Part shown: piece by piece, positions 17,492-26,412 of the stretch
Position numbering within the stretch: the stretch's first letter is position 1
Layout of the letters: each line of letters opens with the position of its first letter
Source of the DNA: DATIRA01 sp963766505
GTDB taxonomy: Bacteria; Pseudomonadota; Gammaproteobacteria; Steroidobacterales; Steroidobacteraceae
Assembly: GCA_963766505.1 (NCBI GenBank)
Contig: CAVYAL010000005.1
Coordinates: 310,001-374,000, forward strand
Reading direction: 5' to 3'
Length of the DNA stretch: 64,000 nucleotides
Notes under the pieces: model-generated
Databases searched by the model: none
What the model was told of the DNA's origin: nothing
The model's input: the letters and a program-made list of their open reading frames with translations, nothing else
Made by a program: the position numbers and the translations under genes

Positions 17492-19738
17492 ATGAAGATG
17501 AATTTTGCCGCGGCATTCGCCGCAGGGCTTGCATTGGCGCTGCTCGCAGGGAGCCCATGGTCCGCCGCAACCGCCGCAGGCGGTCCGCCGGACACCGTGG
17601 AGGTAAAGGGCAGGAAGTTCGTCCGCGTGGATGGCAAATGGTACCTGGAGACTCCGGCCGCGCGTCGCTTCGAGGTGATGCCGGACGTGGTCACGGTCAA
17701 GTTCAAGAAGGGAGTCCCGGAGGCCGCGAAGGGCAACCTGCTGCGCGCGAAGAACGCCCGGAAACTGCGGGCCAATCGCCTGGGCCTGGTGGACATCAGT
17801 GTCCCCCCGGGGATGGACGCGGTCAGTTTCGTCCAGCAACTGCAGAAGGAAGGCAACGTCGAGTACGCCGAAGTGAACACCTACGGCGTATACCATCAGA
17901 CCATTCCAGACGACACCCGCTTCGCCGACCTCTGGGGTCTCGACAATACGGGCCAGACAGGCGGAACCGCGGACGCGGACGTCGATGCACCGGAAGCCTG
18001 GGACATCACGACGGGCGACGGTACGGTCGTGGTCGCCGTGCTGGACAGCGGCACCGAATACGACCACGAGGACCTCGAGTGCAACATCTGGGTCAACCCG
18101 GGCGAGGACCTCGACAACGACGGCGTCGTCTGGGACGCCGGCGACATCAACGGCATCGACGACGATGGCAACGGCTTCATAGACGACCTGATCGGCTGGG
18201 ACTTCGCCGGGGCTGATAACGACCCGACTCCCACCAACTTCCACGGCACGCACGTGGCCGGCGTCGTCGCCGCCTGCGGCGACAACGCCATGGGCGTGAT
18301 CGGCGTGGCCGGCGGAACCGGACCCGGGACCGGCGCGAGGATGATGCCCCTGCTGGTTGGCAACGACGCTCCGGACGGGTCCATCCTCGACGACGCGATC
18401 ATCTACGCGGCCGATAACGGCGCGCGCGTCATCACGATGAGCCTGTCCGTCGGCGAAAGCCAGGCGATCCGCGATGCGCTCACCTATGCATACGACACAA
18501 TGGGCGCGTTCATAAACAACGCATCCGGCAACGATGACCCGACTGTGCAGTTCCCGGCCACCGACCCGCACGTCATGGCCGTCGGTGCGACGGATCACGA
18601 CGACGTCCGCGGAGCCTTCTCGAACCCCGGTCCGGAACTGGAGGTCGTGGCGCCGGGCGTCAACATCTTGAGCACGCGTCTGGCCGATACCTACGCGGCT
18701 GGCAACGGCACGTCCTACGCCTCGCCGCATGTCGCCGGCACCGCGGCGCTGATGTTCTCGCTCAATCCCGCGGCGACCAACCAGGAAGTCAGGGACTGCA
18801 TCACGTCAACGGCCGAGGACCAGGTCGGTGACCCGGCCGAGGATGTCGCAGGGCGCGACGATTTCTACGGCTTTGGACGCCTGAACACCGCGGACGCGCT
18901 GCTGTGCATCGCGGACAACTACCCGCCGGTCTGTGACGCCAACGGCCCGTACACGGCCGAATGCGGGCTCGGGACCACACTGGACGGTACCGGCTCCTAC
19001 GACCCGGACGGCGACCCGCTCGACTTCAGCTGGACCGGGTCGTTCACGCCCTCGCCGGCACTCGAACCGACGCCGACCGTGGTCTTTGGATCGCCCACCG
19101 GCCTGAAGATGGTCAGCCTGGTCGTGACGGATACCGAAGGCGATACCGACACCTGCGTCGCGGACGTGCAGGTGCAGGACACGAACGCACCCGACATCGC
19201 GGCGCCAGCGGACGTCACCGCCGAGTGCAGCTCGCCGGCCGGCACGCCGGTCGACCTCGGTACACCGACGGTGCTCGACCACTGCGACATTTCGCCATCG
19301 ATCTCGAACGACGCGCCGCCGCTCTTCCCGCTCGGCACGACGACCGTGACCTGGATCGCTACCGATGCCGACGGCAACCAGGGGCTGGATGCCCAGGCCG
19401 TGCTGGTCGAGGACACGACGCCTCCGCAGGCGTTCTGCAACTCGCCGGCAACGATCACGCCGCCGGATGCGCCGATCAGCTTCACCGCGACCGCCACCGA
19501 TACCTGCGGCACGGTGGACGTACGCGTCGTCGACTACGACTGCTACGCCTACACGAAGAAGGGCAAGCGGATCGACAAGACCTACTCGTGCCAGGTCGCC
19601 TTCGGCGGCGACACGATCACGGTGCTCGATTCGGGCGGCGTGGACACCAACATCGCCTGGACCATCGAAGCCACGGACGCGGTCGGCAATTCGACGACCG
19701 TCGAGTGCTCGCTGATGGTCGTCAACCCTGCAATGTAG
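17492..19738 (+). CDS. secreted subtilisin-like serine protease with PKD/HYR C-terminal domains
   Basis: This is an S8 family peptidase of 748 residues. A signal peptide (about 1-29) and propeptide (to about 140) precede the catalytic domain, with D185 (AVLDSGTE), H251 (FHGTHVAG) and S408 (GTSYASPHVAG). After about residue 475 come a PKD-like domain (GTGSYDPDGDPLDFSW) and two HYR-like repeats with paired Cys residues (AECSSPAGTPVDLGTPT; LFPLGTTTVTWIATDADGN). It is therefore an extracellular or surface protease. The frame opens at 17471; ATG 17492 or 17498 follow AGGGGAAGGA. A rho-independent terminator follows. Confidence 0.93.
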   Translation: MKMNFAAAFAAGLALALLAGSPWSAATAAGGPPDTVEVKGRKFVRVDGKWYLETPAARRFEVMPDVVTVKFKKGVPEAAKGNLLRAKNARKLRANRLGLVDISVPPGMDAVSFVQQLQKEGNVEYAEVNTYGVYHQTIPDDTRFADLWGLDNTGQTGGTADADVDAPEAWDITTGDGTVVVAVLDSGTEYDHEDLECNIWVNPGEDLDNDGVVWDAGDINGIDDDGNGFIDDLIGWDFAGADNDPTPTNFHGTHVAGVVAACGDNAMGVIGVAGGTGPGTGARMMPLLVGNDAPDGSILDDAIIYAADNGARVITMSLSVGESQAIRDALTYAYDTMGAFINNASGNDDPTVQFPATDPHVMAVGATDHDDVRGAFSNPGPELEVVAPGVNILSTRLADTYAAGNGTSYASPHVAGTAALMFSLNPAATNQEVRDCITSTAEDQVGDPAEDVAGRDDFYGFGRLNTADALLCIADNYPPVCDANGPYTAECGLGTTLDGTGSYDPDGDPLDFSWTGSFTPSPALEPTPTVVFGSPTGLKMVSLVVTDTEGDTDTCVADVQVQDTNAPDIAAPADVTAECSSPAGTPVDLGTPTVLDHCDISPSISNDAPPLFPLGTTTVTWIATDADGNQGLDAQAVLVEDTTPPQAFCNSPATITPPDAPISFTATATDTCGTVDVRVVDYDCYAYTKKGKRIDKTYSCQVAFGGDTITVLDSGGVDTNIAWTIEATDAVGNSTTVECSLMVVNPAM

Positions 19739-19774
19739 TGACCTGCAGGTTCGGTCGGCAGACGACCAGAGAAG

Positions 19775-19800
19775 GACCCCGCCTCGGCGGGGTCTTTCCT
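19775..19800 (+). terminator. rho-independent terminator of the subtilase gene
   Basis: A perfect stem GACCCCGCC/GGCGGGGTC (19775-19783 and 19786-19794, working tetraloop CTCG) is followed by TTTCCTTT. It starts 36 bases after the stop codon. Confidence 0.85.
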
Positions 19801-19966
19801 TTCAGGTCGCCTTGTGGGGCACTATTGGCACAGCCGCTTCCTGCGCGGCGCAGGTGGTACGTTGCGACTGAACCTCGAAGCTGAACCGTGGCGCGGATCC
19901 CGGGCAGACCTCGCGCGAACCGGCAGACCGACAGCTACGAAGACGTGTCGGCTTGGCTCCGGCCTC

Positions 19967-21532
19967 ATGTCCTGGGCGACGGCGACGCCGCGCCTGCGTC
20001 ACGGCGCTCTGTTGTTCGTCGCGATCGCCGCCTGCATTGCTGCGGGGTGTGAGCGACGGCGCGACCCGCCCCCGACCGGCCCCACGCCACCGCCTGCAAT
20101 CACGCTGACCCGCGGGCTCGGAGGCGAGCCGGACACGCTCGATCCGCGGCTCGCGCAGGACAATGCGGCGATCGCGGTCATTGGCGATCTCTACGAGGGC
20201 CTCACGCGGGAGACCGCAGACGGAGGAATTGAAGCGGGCGCCGCGAGCGACTGGACCCGGAGCGATGATGGCCGCGTCTATACGTTCCGTCTCAGGCCGG
20301 CGCTTCGCTGGTCCAACGGCGATGCGCTCGAGGCCGGGCATTTTGTCGCGGGACTGCGCGAGGCGATCGGACCGGACAGCGCGGCACCGTATGCAAGTCT
20401 GCTGGCTCCGGTCGAATCGGTGGAAGCGCCGCAGCCGGGACTGCTGCGCATCACGCTCAAGGCACCGCTGCCGTATCTGCCGGCCGTCCTGGCCCTGCCC
20501 GTCGCAATGCCACGACACCCGGCGGGCGACGGCCTGGCGGACCCGCCGTCCAACGGCCCGTACCGGCTCCGTGCCCGGCAGCCCGGCGCATGGATCGAGC
20601 TCGAGAGGAACCCGCACTATCACGACGCGGAAGCGGTACAGATCGATCGCATCCGCTACCTGACCGTTGCGGACCTCGCCACGGAAGTCAATCTCTATCG
20701 ATCCGACGCGCTCGACGTCACCAGCGAGGTTCCCAACGCACAGATCCCATGGCTGCGGCAGAACATGGCCGACGAGCTCAGGATCGCACCCTACCTGAGC
20801 GTGTACTCGTACGTCGTGAACCTGGCGAGGATTCCGGAGGCTGAACGTCGGCAAGCGCTTGCGATGGCGCTGGACCGGGAACGACTCGTAGCACAGGTGA
20901 CTGGCGCCGGAGAGCGCCCCGCGTACGGCTGGGTGGCCGACGGCCTGCCCGGCTATTCCCCCGCGCGCTTTCGCTGGCGCGCCGAGCCGGCCGGCGAGCG
21001 CGTAGCCCACGCCCGCGTGAAATGGAATTCAGCCGGCCAGCGCGCTCCGCCGACGCGTATCAAGCTATGCACCGACGCAAGTGCGAATCATCGCCGCACC
21101 GCGGTCGCCGTCGCGGATATGTGGCGAACAGCGCTTGGCATCGAAACCGAGATAGTGGAACTCGAATGGAAGGTCTACCTGGCCACCCGCCATGCACCCG
21201 GGGACTGCGACCTGATCCGCCTCGGCTGGTCTGCGGACTTTCTCGACGCGCAGGCGTTTCTCGACGTGTTCCGGGGCGGTCATCCGCAGAATACGCTTGG
21301 CTATTCGAACGAACGCTATGACTCACTGCTGGAGCAGGCGGCGCAGGCCGGGAATTCAGCGCTGCGACCCGACCTCCTCAGGCAAGCCGAGCAGCAGCTG
21401 CTCGACGACGCGCCGGTGATTCCGCTCTTCTTCCGAAGCTCCAAGCGATTGGTCAAGCCTCATGTAAGGGGCTACCGGGACAACCCGCTGGACCACTTGC
21501 CCTCGCGGCAGCTGCGGATCGAGGGAAGATAA
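19967..21532 (+). CDS. family 5 extracellular solute-binding lipoprotein (oligopeptide-binding, OppA-like)
   Basis: This is a periplasmic binding protein of 521 residues, anchored as a lipoprotein: its signal ends IAAGC with the lipid-bearing Cys at position 27. The SBP_bac_5 fold shows in GGEPDTLDPRLAQDNAA, VIGDLYEGLTRE, YTFRLRPALRWSNGDAL and the C-terminal DLIRLGWSADFLDAQAFLD. The family binds peptides or other small solutes for ABC import. No permease or ATPase gene is adjacent, so its partner is elsewhere or shared. The frame opens at 19814; the ATG at 19967 starts the lipoprotein signal. Its stop codon overlaps the terminator of the convergent DUF5666 operon. Confidence 0.88.
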   Translation: MSWATATPRLRHGALLFVAIAACIAAGCERRRDPPPTGPTPPPAITLTRGLGGEPDTLDPRLAQDNAAIAVIGDLYEGLTRETADGGIEAGAASDWTRSDDGRVYTFRLRPALRWSNGDALEAGHFVAGLREAIGPDSAAPYASLLAPVESVEAPQPGLLRITLKAPLPYLPAVLALPVAMPRHPAGDGLADPPSNGPYRLRARQPGAWIELERNPHYHDAEAVQIDRIRYLTVADLATEVNLYRSDALDVTSEVPNAQIPWLRQNMADELRIAPYLSVYSYVVNLARIPEAERRQALAMALDRERLVAQVTGAGERPAYGWVADGLPGYSPARFRWRAEPAGERVAHARVKWNSAGQRAPPTRIKLCTDASANHRRTAVAVADMWRTALGIETEIVELEWKVYLATRHAPGDCDLIRLGWSADFLDAQAFLDVFRGGHPQNTLGYSNERYDSLLEQAAQAGNSALRPDLLRQAEQQLLDDAPVIPLFFRSSKRLVKPHVRGYRDNPLDHLPSRQLRIEGR

Positions 21533-21563
21533 AAAAGGGCGGGCAGCCGGAGCCACCCGCCCT
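21531..21563 (-). terminator. rho-independent terminator of the DUF6502-DUF5666 operon
   Basis: On the minus strand AGGGCGGG (21556-21563) and CCCGCCCT (21536-21543) form an eight-base stem with a 12-base loop, directly followed by six T (21531-21536). It lies 33 bases after the 21596 stop and covers the TAA of the convergent solute-binding gene. Confidence 0.85.
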
Positions 21564-21595
21564 GAATGGACCCTGAGGTCCGGGGTACGTGTTGG

Positions 21596-23890
21596 TTACG
21601 GGTTCGCCGCCGCGATCGCCTCGGCGATGGCCTGGACCTCCGCCGCAGTGAGGCGGCTCAGGAATCGCATCCCGCCGCGATCCCGATCGATCGCTTCCTG
21701 GATGTTGCTCGCGGAGCGCCGGCCCGGGCTCATCATCCGGATCGCATCGATGGCCCCGTGACATCCGGCGCAATTGTCGGCATAGAGCCTGGCGCCATCG
21801 GGTCCCGCAACGGCCGCGCTCACCGCAACGGTGACCGTGGCCGGCGCGCTCTGCAGCTGCCCGTCACTGACACGCAACGTGGCGACGTAGTCGCCCGGCG
21901 CGTCGGGCGTCAGCGTCGGCGCGGCGGCGCTTGTGCTCGAGAGGCTCGCGACGCTGCCGGCCGGGCCCTGGAGCGACCACGCATACGAGAGCGGCTGACC
22001 CTCGGGGTCCGAGCTGCCGGCGCTGCTGAATGAGATCGTCTCCCCGACCACAGCGCTCGGGACACTGGCCGTCGCCACCGCCGCGGGTGCCTGGTTCACA
22101 GCCGGGTCCCGCGCAGTGACGTTGACGCTGCTCGTCGCGCTTGCCTGCGCGTCACTGACCGTCAGCCTTGCGACATAGACGCCGGCGACGTCGGCGATGA
22201 AGCTTGGCTGGCTCGTGTCGGACGCGGTCAACGCGGCCGAGCTGCCGGGAGGCGCCTGGAGAACCCAGCTGAAACCGAGCGGATCGCCGTCCGGGTCGCT
22301 GCTCGCGCTTCCGTCCAGGTTTACCGGCGAGCCGATCGTCACGGACTGCGGCGAACCCGCATTCGCGACGGGCGAGCGGTTACTGCCCGGTGGATTCGTC
22401 GGTGGCGGGAGCGGGCCGTCGTCGTGATGATCCTCGATCTCGATCTTCGTGGCCACGAGCCTCGTTCCGTTCCAGTCACCTTCGGCCTCGACGATGCGGC
22501 CGGTCGCCACCGAGAAGAACGTCGCCGCTGCCATATCCGCGTCATCGTCCTCAAAGCGGGTTGCCGCCGTCGTCTCGACCGGCACGCTGGCGATCCGCAG
22601 CATGGGCGCCGCCAACTCACTCGCGGGTCCGCGCAGCTCGACCTCATCCTCGGGCTCCTCGCGCTCGAGCCGGGTTGCAACGATACGGCCGCTGCCCGCT
22701 GGATCCGTATGGCCCGCCGCCTCGACCCAGTCGCCGACCCGCAGGTCCTCGACGCCAAACTCACGACGCCCGCCTTCCCTGTCCTCCCTGCGCGTGATCG
22801 AGTCAACCACTACTACCAAACCTAGTGCCTGGAACGTGTTCGAAGCGGGGTCAACCCCGTCGACGCGCGCGCTGAACCTGACCGTGGTCCGGTGCTTGAA
22901 CTGGATGCGGTGCGCAATCAGCAGGCCCGTCGCATCGAGCCGGCCTTCGACCTCGACCCTGACGTTGAAGCCGAGCATTCCGGCATCACCATGGACAAAG
23001 CTCGTGCCGGCATTCGTCCGGACCTCCTTGCCAGCGACGTCGAAATCCTCGCTCGATCCGAAGCGCGTGATGAGCCCCTCGACCTCGACCTCGGTGCTGT
23101 CGCCGCCGTCGAAGCGATCGCCTTCGCGCTCCACCCGTGTCGCACGCAACGTGCCGTCTGCGAGGTACTCGCGGCCCTTGACCTCGACCAGATCGCCTTC
23201 GCGTGGCCCTTCTGCGCCGAAGCGCTCGAGCGACGCAGCGGAGTAGTCCACCCGGAGGTCGCCGATCACGAATCGACGAGCCACGGCATCGAGGCTGCCG
23301 AGCATGCCCTTCACCTCGATTTCACCGTCGCCAGCAGATGCACGATCCAGACGGGTTGCTCTTGCCTGCCCGTCGGACCCGAGGAAGCCGTGTACCTCGA
23401 CGCGCTCGCCCACGCCGATTGAACCGATCGAGCGCTCGGCGAAGGAATCGTCGAAAGACGTGTCGTCGTCAATGATCACGCGCTGACCCGCGACCGTCAT
23501 CGTGCCGCGCGAGGCATCGACGGACTCCACTGCACCCTGCAGCAATCGACGCATCTCGATCGAGCGCGCCCGCCGACCGCCGCGCCCGTCCTCCTCCGCC
23601 TCCATTCGCACGACCTCGCCGACCCGCAACTCGGAGACGGTGCCGATCCGCTCCTCGATGCGCACCGTCGTCGTCGACGTGTCGTATCGCTCTCCGTTGA
23701 CGATGACGCTGCCGAAACCGCTGATGGCGCCGGAGACGATGAACGTCTTTGCGCTGCCCGGGGGGGTAGTGGTCGGCGGTGGCTGGGAAACCGGCGGCGC
23801 GCTCGAGCCCGAACCACCGCCGCCCCCGCAGGCGGCTACCGCTAGAGCCACCGCTACGGTCAATACACTTCCTGATCGCCAAGTCTTCAT
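21596..23890 (-). CDS. DUF5666-PKD-cytochrome c fusion lipoprotein
   Basis: This 764-residue protein has a lipoprotein signal (VAAC, then a Gly/Ser/Pro-rich linker). It carries six tandem DUF5666-like beta units (about 47-485; hallmarks GSVIVNG, LRVGEVV, VEVHGFLGSDGQARATRL). Two PKD domains follow (504-594 and 595-694; SSDPDGDPLGFSW, SSDPEGQPLSYAW). A C-terminal cytochrome c domain (695-764) has CAGCH at 707-711 and a probable axial Met in GGMRFLSRLT. It should be exported, lipidated and bind one heme. The upstream gene is a paralogue of its first part. The function of DUF5666 is not known to me; the fusion suggests an electron-transfer or redox-sensing envelope protein, which is inference. 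It ends at a strong terminator. Confidence 0.85.
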   Translation of the reverse strand: MKTWRSGSVLTVAVALAVAACGGGGGSGSSAPPVSQPPPTTTPPGSAKTFIVSGAISGFGSVIVNGERYDTSTTTVRIEERIGTVSELRVGEVVRMEAEEDGRGGRRARSIEMRRLLQGAVESVDASRGTMTVAGQRVIIDDDTSFDDSFAERSIGSIGVGERVEVHGFLGSDGQARATRLDRASAGDGEIEVKGMLGSLDAVARRFVIGDLRVDYSAASLERFGAEGPREGDLVEVKGREYLADGTLRATRVEREGDRFDGGDSTEVEVEGLITRFGSSEDFDVAGKEVRTNAGTSFVHGDAGMLGFNVRVEVEGRLDATGLLIAHRIQFKHRTTVRFSARVDGVDPASNTFQALGLVVVVDSITRREDREGGRREFGVEDLRVGDWVEAAGHTDPAGSGRIVATRLEREEPEDEVELRGPASELAAPMLRIASVPVETTAATRFEDDDADMAAATFFSVATGRIVEAEGDWNGTRLVATKIEIEDHHDDGPLPPPTNPPGSNRSPVANAGSPQSVTIGSPVNLDGSASSDPDGDPLGFSWVLQAPPGSSAALTASDTSQPSFIADVAGVYVARLTVSDAQASATSSVNVTARDPAVNQAPAAVATASVPSAVVGETISFSSAGSSDPEGQPLSYAWSLQGPAGSVASLSSTSAAAPTLTPDAPGDYVATLRVSDGQLQSAPATVTVAVSAAVAGPDGARLYADNCAGCHGAIDAIRMMSPGRRSASNIQEAIDRDRGGMRFLSRLTAAEVQAIAEAIAAANP

Positions 23891-23958
23891 GTCTCACCTC
23901 TACTTGTTCGGTGCTGATCGGTCGGGCCCGCTGGGCCCGTCTTACCCCGGATCCCCGG

Positions 23959-25410
23959 TCAGTCCTCGAACTCGATCCTCTCGGCCAGCACGGCGTTGCC
24001 AACCCGCGTCCCCCTCACCTTCACCTCGCGCCCCGGCGCAGCGGTGAAGAACTCGGAAGCCGTGATGGACCCGCCCTCATCGCCTCTGAATTCAGTCTGG
24101 TTATCGGTTGTTACGGTGACGCCGCTCACCGTCAGGTTCGGCTGCGCGACGTTCGTCGCCGGGCCGCGCAGTTCCACTTCAGTTTCCGAGTCGTCACGCT
24201 CGATCAGCGTCGCGACGAGCCCGCCGGCCTCCTCGTACGCGCGAAGCTCCACGTAGTCGCCGACGCGCAGATCGCCCAGTCCGAACGCCCCGTGGTGCAT
24301 GCCACTGTGGTCCTCGAAGCGCGTGCGCGAATCAGTACGCACGGTCAGGCCGAGCATGGAAAACCGGCTCAGGTTCACCTCGACCGAGTCCACCGGGCCC
24401 GCCAGTTCCAGGTTGCTCGCGCGCCGGAACTCGACCTTCGCGGCGACGAGACGCCCGGCGGAGTCGATCTGACCTTCGACCTCGACGCGGGCATTCAGCG
24501 CCAGGTCCGCCGCCGTACCGCCCTCGTATCGGGTGGCTCCTGTCGTTGTGACCCTCTGCCCGGCCACGTCGAAGTCCACAGCGGACGAGAACCGCGTGAC
24601 CAGACCCTCGAGATCGCCTTCATGCCCCGGCTCGCCCGAAAGTCCCGAGTCCTTGCGCTCGATGCGCGTCGCCCGCAGCACGGCCGATGCGTCCAGCGCG
24701 CCCTTGACCTCGACCCGATCGCCGTTGACCGGTTGTCCGGTCGGGAAACCTTCGACGAGGGCTGCTGAGTAGTCCACCACTTGCGAACCGATGCCAAAAC
24801 GTCGCGCCGCGCTGTCGACACTGCTCACCAGGCCCCGCAACTCGAGCTCACCGGTGCCGATTCTGCGCTCGATGCGCGTCGCATCGATGTGGCCGTCCGC
24901 GCGCACGAGACCGCTGACCTCCACCTGGTCGCCGGCACGCAGTCCTTCGAGGCTGCGTGGCACGATGCCATCGTCGAATGAAGTGTCAGCGCCGACCTGG
25001 ACCACCTGCCCGAGCACTACGAGGCGTCGTGCCGCCAGGTCGACGCTCTGCACGGGTCCTTCAACCTCGCTGCTGTAGCTGACGCGCGTCGCGGTCCCCG
25101 TCGTGCCGCCGGAGTCCAGGCGTCCCTCCACTCGCACAATCTGCCCGACGCGCAGCTCGGACTCGTCGCCCGGCTGGCCGTTCACCGTGATGGCCGCGGC
25201 CGACGTCGAGTAACGCACGCCGTTGACGATCACGCTGCCGAATCCACTGATCGGCCCCAGCGCGATCGTGATTCCGCCACGGTCTATGCCGCCGCCCGGG
25301 TCGGTACCACCGTCACTGGCACCGTCGCCTCCGCCTCCGCCGCCACAACCCGCGCCAAGCAGCAGCGTGCCGAGCACGGTGAATATCCTGTTTCGAATTC
25401 GGTTGTTCAT
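23959..25410 (-). CDS. DUF5666 domain lipoprotein
   Basis: This is a lipoprotein of 483 residues: signal ending LLGAGC, then a Gly/Asp-rich linker. It has six DUF5666-like units, for example GPISGFGSVIVNGVRYSTS, RVEGRLDSGGTTGTATRV and VEVSGLVRADGHIDATRI. These units line up one by one with those of the downstream fusion protein, so the genes arose by tandem duplication. It has no PKD or cytochrome domain. Its ATG overlaps the stop of the DUF6502 gene (ATGA), so they are coupled, and the fusion gene follows after 68 bases. Function unknown; the repeated beta units suggest ligand or surface binding. Confidence 0.85.
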   Translation of the reverse strand: MNNRIRNRIFTVLGTLLLGAGCGGGGGGDGASDGGTDPGGGIDRGGITIALGPISGFGSVIVNGVRYSTSAAAITVNGQPGDESELRVGQIVRVEGRLDSGGTTGTATRVSYSSEVEGPVQSVDLAARRLVVLGQVVQVGADTSFDDGIVPRSLEGLRAGDQVEVSGLVRADGHIDATRIERRIGTGELELRGLVSSVDSAARRFGIGSQVVDYSAALVEGFPTGQPVNGDRVEVKGALDASAVLRATRIERKDSGLSGEPGHEGDLEGLVTRFSSAVDFDVAGQRVTTTGATRYEGGTAADLALNARVEVEGQIDSAGRLVAAKVEFRRASNLELAGPVDSVEVNLSRFSMLGLTVRTDSRTRFEDHSGMHHGAFGLGDLRVGDYVELRAYEEAGGLVATLIERDDSETEVELRGPATNVAQPNLTVSGVTVTTDNQTEFRGDEGGSITASEFFTAAPGREVKVRGTRVGNAVLAERIEFED

Positions 25411-26237
25411 GCCGGGTCTCCGGGTTGAGCATCGTGTATTGCGTACACACCGGCACCAAGTCGGACCGGGGTTGCGCCGGACTCGCTGCCGGCAATCTCG
25501 TGAGAACTGAGCCAGTCGTCGACCCGCTCGAGAAAACCCTGCGCCTCTCGTTCCAGGAAGGCGCGGAATGCGGGGAGGCTACGGGGATCGATGAACGCGT
25601 TCTGCGCACGCCCCTCGAAACGGGACGGCTCGCTCGTTTCGCGCGACAGGTTATGTTCGATCGTACCGACGAGGTCCGCGAGCACGCTTCCCGCGCGTTC
25701 GGCGGCGAGACCATCGAGGCCGCTCGGCATATAGAAACGCCGCAGGGCTCTGAACCGGCCATCGGGCAGCCGCTCGATGGAACCCGAGCGCAGCAGTTCC
25801 TTCACCAGGGCCGTGACCGGAATGTCGCCGGCGTAACGACGCAGCAGTGCTTCAAAACTCGCCGTGGCACCCTTCTCCGGCAGCGTAAGCGGTCTGCCGT
25901 GCGCGTCGATGTACTCGGCGTCCAGGTGCCAACCGCTCAGGACCCTGCTCGCATGATTCAGCGAGCGCTCGGCGTCGGCATCCCGCTCCGGGTCCGGCGC
26001 CTCGGATCTCAGGCGACGCACCTCCCGCCTGGTCAATCCAGTCAACAGGGCCACCCGCGATACGTTGGTAGGCCGGCCCTTGATGCCGAACTCGGCCGTT
26101 GCGACTTCCACGAAAACCCGCCTGGAGAGTTCGGAGAACTCCTTCCAGGTGACGCCGGAACCCAGCAGCCAGCGAGCCATCGGCCGCAGCCAGCGACGGC
26201 AGGCGCTCAGTACGGGGGCTGGAACAACGGCATCCAT
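25407..26237 (-). CDS. DUF6502 family protein, possible transcription regulator
   Basis: This is a cytoplasmic protein of 276 residues that I assign to the DUF6502 family. Residues about 57-78 (PTNVSRVALLTGLTRREVRRLR) look like a helix-turn-helix with an ordered recognition helix. The middle contains DAEYIDAHGRPLTLP and a winged-helix-like TALVKELLRSGSIERLPDGRFR. It is first in the operon with the two DUF5666 genes and is coupled to the next by ATGA. A near-perfect palindrome covers its own start codon, so it may autoregulate. DNA binding and the target are inferred from pattern and context. Confidence 0.72.
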   Translation of the reverse strand: MDAVVPAPVLSACRRWLRPMARWLLGSGVTWKEFSELSRRVFVEVATAEFGIKGRPTNVSRVALLTGLTRREVRRLRSEAPDPERDADAERSLNHASRVLSGWHLDAEYIDAHGRPLTLPEKGATASFEALLRRYAGDIPVTALVKELLRSGSIERLPDGRFRALRRFYMPSGLDGLAAERAGSVLADLVGTIEHNLSRETSEPSRFEGRAQNAFIDPRSLPAFRAFLEREAQGFLERVDDWLSSHEIAGSESGATPVRLGAGVYAIHDAQPGDPA

Positions 26238-26275
26238 ATATGAGACTTTTTATCTCACATATGGAATCTATGCAA
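26235..26275 (-). promoter_or_regulatory. promoter and palindromic operator of the DUF6502 operon
   Basis: On the minus strand TTGCAT (26270-26275), a 17-base spacer and TAAAAA (26247-26252) form a plausible promoter. Initiation would fall about three bases before the ATG (26237), with no room for a ribosome site. An inverted repeat with 11-base arms (26235-26245 and 26253-26263, one mismatch, core TGAGA-N7-TCTCA) covers the -10 box and the start codon, an ideal repressor position. Confidence 0.5.
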
Positions 26276-26412
26276 GCCCCGCTAGCCAGGCGAGCCGATT
26301 GCAGGGACGACAACGAGAAGCAGGTCGCAAGCCTGATCCGCCAGCCGGACCCCGCGCTCCGCGCCGCCGTGACCGTAATAGACTGTCGCTCGGAAGATCC
26401 CGGAGATCCTCG

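Noticed and set aside
11289..26237. Genomic island with mobile-element borders
   Set aside because: The region is accessory in content, and a tRNA lies at its left edge, but I found no integrase, no direct repeat of the tRNA 3' end and no transposase.
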